Assembly: GCF_009908265.2 (NCBI RefSeq)
Contig: NZ_JAAATX020000002.1
Location: 62,001 to 126,000, forward strand
DNA: 64,000 nt
Source of the DNA: Paragemmobacter amnigenus
GTDB taxonomy: Bacteria > Pseudomonadota > Alphaproteobacteria > Rhodobacterales > Rhodobacteraceae
Direction of reading: 5' to 3'
Part shown: positions 60,140 to 64,000 of the stretch, one piece after another
How positions within the stretch are numbered: position 1 is the first letter of the stretch
How the letters are laid out: each line of letters starts with the position of its first letter
Made by a program: the position numbers and the translations under genes
The notes under the pieces: generated by a model
The model's database searches: none
What the model saw: the letters and a program-made list of their open reading frames with translations, nothing else
Told to the model about the DNA's origin: nothing

Positions 60140-61046
60140 CTTGCCCGCGTTGCAGTTTCACCGGTTCGGTCCGGCCCAGGCGCAGGAAATGCGCCATGAA
60201 GGGTTTGGCGGCGTCCTCTTGGCGCGTGGCGGCGTAGAGGCGGCGGGTGATCGTCTTCGGCCCAAGGGGGCGGGTGATGTAGTCGGCATGGCTGCGCACG
60301 TCGCGCAGCACCCAGTCGGGCAGGACCGCCACGCCGCGGTTCGATCCCACCAGCATCAGGATGACGGCGGTCAGTTCCACCGGGCGCTGGCCGCGGGGTT
60401 CGATCTTGGCCGGGGTCAGGAGTTCGGTGAAGATGTCGAGCTTGTCGCGGCTGACGGGGTAGGTGATGAGGACCTCGTCGCGGAAATCCTCGGCCCCGAC
60501 CCATGGTTTGGCGGCGATGGGATGGTCTTTCGACGCCACGAAGGTGGGGTGGTAGTCGAAGAGCGGGTTGTAGACGACCCCGTCGAGGCGGAGGGGGTCG
60601 GAGGAGATGACGAGGTCCACTTCCTCGCGCAGCAGCGCGGGGATGGCGTCAAAGGCCAACCCTGCGCGGATGTCCACGTCCACTTCGGGCCAGGCGTGGC
60701 GGAATTGTTCGAGGACGGGGAAGAGCCAGTCGAAGCAGGCGTGGCATTCGATGGCGATGTGCAGCCGCCCCGTCTTGCCGGATTTCAGGGCGCGGAATTC
60801 CTCTTCCAGCGCGTCGATCTCAGGAAGGATGCGTTCGGCGAGTTTCAGCATCCTGAGGCCGGCCGCGGATAGGCGCATGGGTTTGGAGCGGCGGACGAAA
60901 AGTTCGATCCCGGCCTGATCTTCCAACCCCTTCACCTGATGCGAGAGGGCGGATTGCGTCATGTTCAGGATGTCTGCCGCGCGGGCGAGGCCGCCTGCCT
61001 GATGGATGGCGCGGATGGTGCGGAGGTGGCGGAATTCGAGATGCAT
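60129..61046 (-). CDS. metR: MetR-type LysR regulator
   Basis: A 305-residue LysR-family regulator. The N-terminal helix-turn-helix (LRTIRAIHQAGGLARAADILNMTQSALSHQVKGLEDQAG) is followed by a substrate domain. SALSHQ and LFVRRSKPMRLSAAG, plus divergence from metF, support MetR, which senses homocysteine and activates methionine genes. TTCAT (61062-61066) and ATGAA (61083-61087) form an inverted pair in the shared promoter region and may be part of its site. Confidence 0.85.
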   Translation of the reverse strand: MHLEFRHLRTIRAIHQAGGLARAADILNMTQSALSHQVKGLEDQAGIELFVRRSKPMRLSAAGLRMLKLAERILPEIDALEEEFRALKSGKTGRLHIAIECHACFDWLFPVLEQFRHAWPEVDVDIRAGLAFDAIPALLREEVDLVISSDPLRLDGVVYNPLFDYHPTFVASKDHPIAAKPWVGAEDFRDEVLITYPVSRDKLDIFTELLTPAKIEPRGQRPVELTAVILMLVGSNRGVAVLPDWVLRDVRSHADYITRPLGPKTITRRLYAATRQEDAAKPFMAHFLRLGRTEPVKLQRGQGGS

Positions 61047-61143
61047 GGGTTATGCGGAGATTTCATGTTGATGATGAGTATTATGAATTTGTCTCACATC
61101 ACGGGATTTGCGACAAGGGGGCATCACAGATGAGGTGTTTCCC

Positions 61144-62010
61144 ATGTCGACCCCGCGCATCAGCTTTGAGTTCTTTCCGCCGCAGACGCTGGATGCGTCG
61201 TTCCGGCTGTGGGAGACGGTGCAGATGCTGGCGCCGCTGAAGCCGTCCTTCGTGTCGGTGACCTATGGGGCGGGTGGCACCACGCGGAAGCTGACGCATG
61301 AGGCGGTGGGGGCGATCGGGCGGAATTACGGGCTGAACGTGGCGGCGCATCTGACCTGTGTGGATGCCACCCGCGCCGAGACGCTGGAGATTGCCGAGGC
61401 CTATGCGGCGGCGGGGGTGACCGAGATCGTGGCGCTGCGCGGCGATGCGCCCAAGGGGGCGGAGCGGTTCGTGGCGCATCCGGAGGGGTTCGCGTCATCC
61501 GTCGAGCTGGTGGAGGCGCTGGCGCGGACGGGGAAATTCAAGATCCGCGTGGGCGCATACCCCGAGCCGCATCCCGATGCGGGCTTTGCGGGCGCGGATG
61601 TGGAGCATCTGAAGCGCAAGGTGGATGCGGGGGCGACAAGTGCCATCACGCAGTTCTTCTTCAATGCCGATACCTTTTTCCGGTTTCGGGATGCCTGTGT
61701 GAAGGCGGGTATCAATGTACCGATCATTCCCGGCGTGCTGCCGGTCATCAGCTGGGAGGGGGCGAAGAAGTTTGCCGCCCGTTGCGGGGCGCAGGTGCCT
61801 GCGGCGCTGGACGAGGGGTTCCGCGTCGCGGCGCGGGACGGGCGCGAGGATCTGCTGGCGCTGACGCAGTGCACGACGCTCTGCGCGCGTCTGATCGAGG
61901 GGGGCGTGGAGGATCTGCATTTCTACACGTTGAACCGTCCGCATCTGACGCAGGCGGTGGTGCGCGCGCTGGGCATCACGCCGGAGGTGGCGCTGGAGAA
62001 GGTGGCGTAA
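61144..62010 (+). CDS. metF: 5,10-methylenetetrahydrofolate reductase
   Basis: A 288-residue FAD enzyme reducing methylenetetrahydrofolate to methyltetrahydrofolate for methionine synthesis. ISFEFFPPQTLDASFRLWETV is the family start, with SVTYGAGGTTR, ALRGDAPKG and AITQFFFNADTFFRF following. The start at 61144 has GAGG eight bases upstream. Divergent from metR, which likely controls it. A T7 run at 62140-62146 marks the probable end of the transcript. Confidence 0.94.
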   Translation: MSTPRISFEFFPPQTLDASFRLWETVQMLAPLKPSFVSVTYGAGGTTRKLTHEAVGAIGRNYGLNVAAHLTCVDATRAETLEIAEAYAAAGVTEIVALRGDAPKGAERFVAHPEGFASSVELVEALARTGKFKIRVGAYPEPHPDAGFAGADVEHLKRKVDAGATSAITQFFFNADTFFRFRDACVKAGINVPIIPGVLPVISWEGAKKFAARCGAQVPAALDEGFRVAARDGREDLLALTQCTTLCARLIEGGVEDLHFYTLNRPHLTQAVVRALGITPEVALEKVA

Positions 62011-62583
62011 GGCTTTCTGGACGCTTCCCCGTCCCCGGGGAGGTGGCTTCGACTAGGGCGTCCGTTCCTGATCTTTCCGTTCCCGCCGTCTGCACGGCTC
62101 CCGCAGGGCGGGGTGGGGATCGCGAAGGGGGCGGGCGCCTTTTTTTGCTGATTTCTGGACATTGGGCGCAAGGGCGCGCGAAAGGCCCCGGTGGGGCGTT
62201 TCGCGTGACCGCCGGTAGGGACGCGCGCGACACGCCGGGGCGGGCGCCTTGGGCGCACGACCCGGTGGGGCGGGTCGTGCGCGGCCGTCCTGCGGACCTT
62301 TGGGCCACGGGCCCGAACCTGCCGTTTCGCGTGACGGTCGGGCTTCACCCGGGCCCAATGGCCCGGGTGGCGGCCGCACCGCCCCCACGGGGCGGCCGCA
62401 CGTATACGTGCGACCACCCCGCGGTGCGGCCGCCACCCTCGTGTCGCGCCGTGGCGGCATGGTCCCGCCGAATCGCCCGAATCGCGGCGCGCTTTGCGCT
62501 GGCAAGTGAGTCGGAAAACCGCTAGGATTCCGACCAAGCCCGGTTAACGGGCATCCGAGCAGAGCAGCGACAGGCGTATATCC
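62011..62583. other. 573-base structured gap between metF and ftsW
   Basis: No supported gene. Stems found: CGCGAAA-G-GCCCC/GGGGC-G-TTTCGCG (62177-62205); a perfect 12-pair stem GCGCACGACCCG/CGGGTCGTGCGC (62253-62282); CACCCGGGCC/GGCCCGGGTG (62346-62369); and 16-base perfect arms GTGGCGGCCGCACCGC (62367-62382) and their complement (62421-62436), enclosing the palindrome GCACGTATACGTGC (62398-62411). CGTTTCGCGTGAC occurs twice (from 62197 and 62322 approximately) and CCCGGTGGGGCG twice. It could be a structured RNA, a repeat cluster or both. Confidence 0.6.
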
Positions 62584-63750
62584 ATGACTGAGATGGTCTA
62601 TGGCTCCATGCCCTCACGGGTGACGGAGCCGGTGCTTCCCCGTTGGTGGCGGACGATCGACAAGTGGTCGATGACCTGCATCCTTTTGCTGTTCGGGATC
62701 GGGCTGCTGCTGGGGCTGGCCGCGAGCGTGCCGCTGGCGAGCCGTAATGGGCTGGAGCCGTTCTATTATGTGCAGCGGCAGGCCTTCTTCGGGGGGCTGG
62801 CGCTGGCGGCGATGGTGGGGGTGTCGATGATGTCGCCCGCCATGGTGCGCCGGATCGGGGTGCTGGGGTTCCTGCTGTCCTTCGTGGCGCTGTGCCTGCT
62901 GCCGGTTTTCGGGACGGATTTCGGCAAGGGCGCGGTGCGCTGGTTCTCGTTCGGGTTTGCCTCGGTCCAGCCGTCGGAGTTCCTGAAACCCGCCTTCATC
63001 ATCGTCGTCGCCTGGCTGATGGCGGCGAGCTATGACCTGAACGGCCCGCCGGGCAAGTCGGCGAGTTTCCTTCTAGCGATGACGGTGGTAGGGATGCTGG
63101 CCATGCAGCCCGATTTCGGACAGGCGGCGCTGGTCCTGTTCGGCTGGGGTGTGGTGTATTTCGTGGCGGGTGCGCCGATCACGCTGATCGGTGTCGTGTT
63201 GGGGTTGGTGGTCGTGGGCGGGTTCGGCGCGTATGAGAGCAGCGAGCATTTCGCGCGCCGGATCGACGGCTTCCTGACCCCCGACGTGGACCCGCGCACG
63301 CAGCTTGGCTATGCCACGAACGCGATCCAGGAGGGCGGTTTCTTCGGGGTCGGCGTGGGCGCGGGGCAGGTGAAGTGGTCGCTGCCCGACGCGCATACGG
63401 ATTTCATCATCGCGGTCGCGGCCGAGGAATACGGGCTGATCCTCGTCCTTGTGATCATCGCGCTTTACACCACGGTGGTGGTGCGGTCGCTGATGCGGCT
63501 GACCAAGGAGCGCGACCCGTTCATCCGTCTGACGGGGACGGGGCTGGCCTGCATCTTCGGCGTGCAGGCGATGATCAACATGGGTGTGGCGGTGCGGTTG
63601 CTGCCCGCCAAGGGCATGACGCTGCCATTCGTGAGTTACGGGGGGTCTTCGGTGATTGCGGCAGGGATTACGGTGGGCGCGCTTCTGGCGATGACGCGGG
63701 CGCGGCCGCAGGGGCGGATGGGCGACATCTTCGGTCGGGGCGGGCGCTGA
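62584..63750 (+). CDS. ftsW: Septal peptidoglycan polymerase FtsW
   Basis: A 388-residue SEDS-family glycosyltransferase with about ten membrane segments, polymerising septal peptidoglycan together with a class B PBP (FtsI). Diagnostic blocks: [35 protein letters not shown], and [18 protein letters not shown] near the C-terminus. The catalytic Asp region ([20 protein letters not shown]) is intact. The stop overlaps the murG start (TGATG). The usual upstream murD is absent here; a 573-base structured gap precedes it. Confidence 0.95.
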   Translation: MTEMVYGSMPSRVTEPVLPRWWRTIDKWSMTCILLLFGIGLLLGLAASVPLASRNGLEPFYYVQRQAFFGGLALAAMVGVSMMSPAMVRRIGVLGFLLSFVALCLLPVFGTDFGKGAVRWFSFGFASVQPSEFLKPAFIIVVAWLMAASYDLNGPPGKSASFLLAMTVVGMLAMQPDFGQAALVLFGWGVVYFVAGAPITLIGVVLGLVVVGGFGAYESSEHFARRIDGFLTPDVDPRTQLGYATNAIQEGGFFGVGVGAGQVKWSLPDAHTDFIIAVAAEEYGLILVLVIIALYTTVVVRSLMRLTKERDPFIRLTGTGLACIFGVQAMINMGVAVRLLPAKGMTLPFVSYGGSSVIAAGITVGALLAMTRARPQGRMGDIFGRGGR

Positions 63751-64000
63751 TGGCGGGGCCGCTTCTGCTGATCGCGGCGGGTGGCACGGGGGGGCACATG
63801 TTCCCCGCGCAGGCGCTGGCCGAGGCGATGGTGCGGAAGGGGTGGCGGGTGAAGCTGTCCACCGATGCGCGGGGTGCGCGCTATGCGGGCGGGTTCCCGC
63901 ATGTGGTGCAGGTGGAAGAGGTGGCGTCGGCCACCTTTGCCCGTGGGGGCGCGCTGGCCAAGCTGGCGGTGCCGTTCCGGATTGTCGGCGGGGTGGTGTC
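63750..64000 (+). CDS. murG: MurG lipid II-forming glycosyltransferase (3' end cut)
   Basis: The first 83 codons of the UDP-GlcNAc transferase that turns lipid I into lipid II at the inner face of the membrane. [23 protein letters not shown] is the signature N-terminus with the GGTGGH loop. The ATG overlaps the ftsW stop, so both belong to one division-cluster transcript; the rest lies beyond the window. Confidence 0.95.
   Translation, partial: MAGPLLLIAAGGTGGHMFPAQALAEAMVRKGWRVKLSTDARGARYAGGFPHVVQVEEVASATFARGGALAKLAVPFRIVGGVV

Overview
The window is GC-rich chromosomal DNA from an alphaproteobacterium, most probably a member of the Rhodobacteraceae. Supporting signs are strong C/G-ending codon use, the rpoH protein carrying a QKKLFFNLR-type RpoH box, the psd-pssA-pmtA phosphatidylcholine operon, CarD, a free-standing Hint-domain protein, GTTC-N7-GTTC LexA and TTAA-N7-TTAA CtrA boxes, and many small families typical of that group (DUF6476, DUF6525, DUF1178, DUF2065). 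No IS element, phage, tRNA, rRNA or CRISPR array was seen. The left edge cuts hflK and the right edge cuts murG.

Layout. 0-4 kb: membrane and periplasmic protein quality control (hflK-hflC-DUF2065, then a Deg protease). 4-10 kb: small genes in overlapping sets: HD hydrolase and lipoprotein, a LexA-controlled orphan OB-fold piece of DnaE2, a [2Fe-2S] ferredoxin, Hint protein, NUDIX hydrolase, and a periplasmic glutathione peroxidase, acetylpolyamine-type deacetylase and thpR. 10-18 kb: two amidases flank a polyamine-type ABC transporter (ATPase, two permeases, binding protein), followed by a cobalamin-type binding protein. 18-24 kb: a 23S rRNA pseudouridine synthase divergent from a small membrane protein with overlapping start codons, rpoH, and the phosphatidylserine to phosphatidylethanolamine to phosphatidylcholine operon. 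24-29 kb: oligoendopeptidase and an exonuclease-ligase DNA repair pair. 29-33 kb: ATP-grasp, alpha-E, transglutaminase and Anbu proteasome-like cluster. 33-43 kb: hydrolase and SCP2 pair, TPR protein, SUV3-like helicase with an RG-rich tail, S4 protein, FdxA, CarD, cobS/cobT, and a CPA2 antiporter. 43-48 kb: a chimeric pilus/secretion-like membrane protein, a SIMPL protein and metY. 48-53 kb: a probable D-apionate degradation cluster (kinase, oxidoisomerase, lactonase-like protein, RuBisCO-like protein). 53-60 kb: LysE, rhomboid, IMPase, an adenylation-carrier-acyltransferase fusion, and a Zur-box COG0523 GTPase. 60-64 kb: metR/metF and the start of an ftsW-murG division cluster, preceded by a strongly structured 573-base gap.

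Large-scale signals. The + strand is C-rich on the left and G-rich on the right whatever the gene orientation, with the change between about 20 and 28 kb; this is the sign expected at a replication origin or an inversion boundary. Three dispersed sequence families are visible between genes: 12-base tandem units (three loci), a GC-rich hairpin followed by TATT (three loci, one of which supplies the start codon of an amidase), and hairpins whose loop carries the stop codons of two convergent genes.

Most promising for new biology: the LexA-box orphan OB-fold gene with an apparently leaderless start, the Anbu/ATP-grasp/transglutaminase cluster, the adenylation-carrier-acyltransferase fusion, the PilM/PilP-like chimera, and the structured region before ftsW. 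All function calls rest on reading motifs by eye; no database search was possible.
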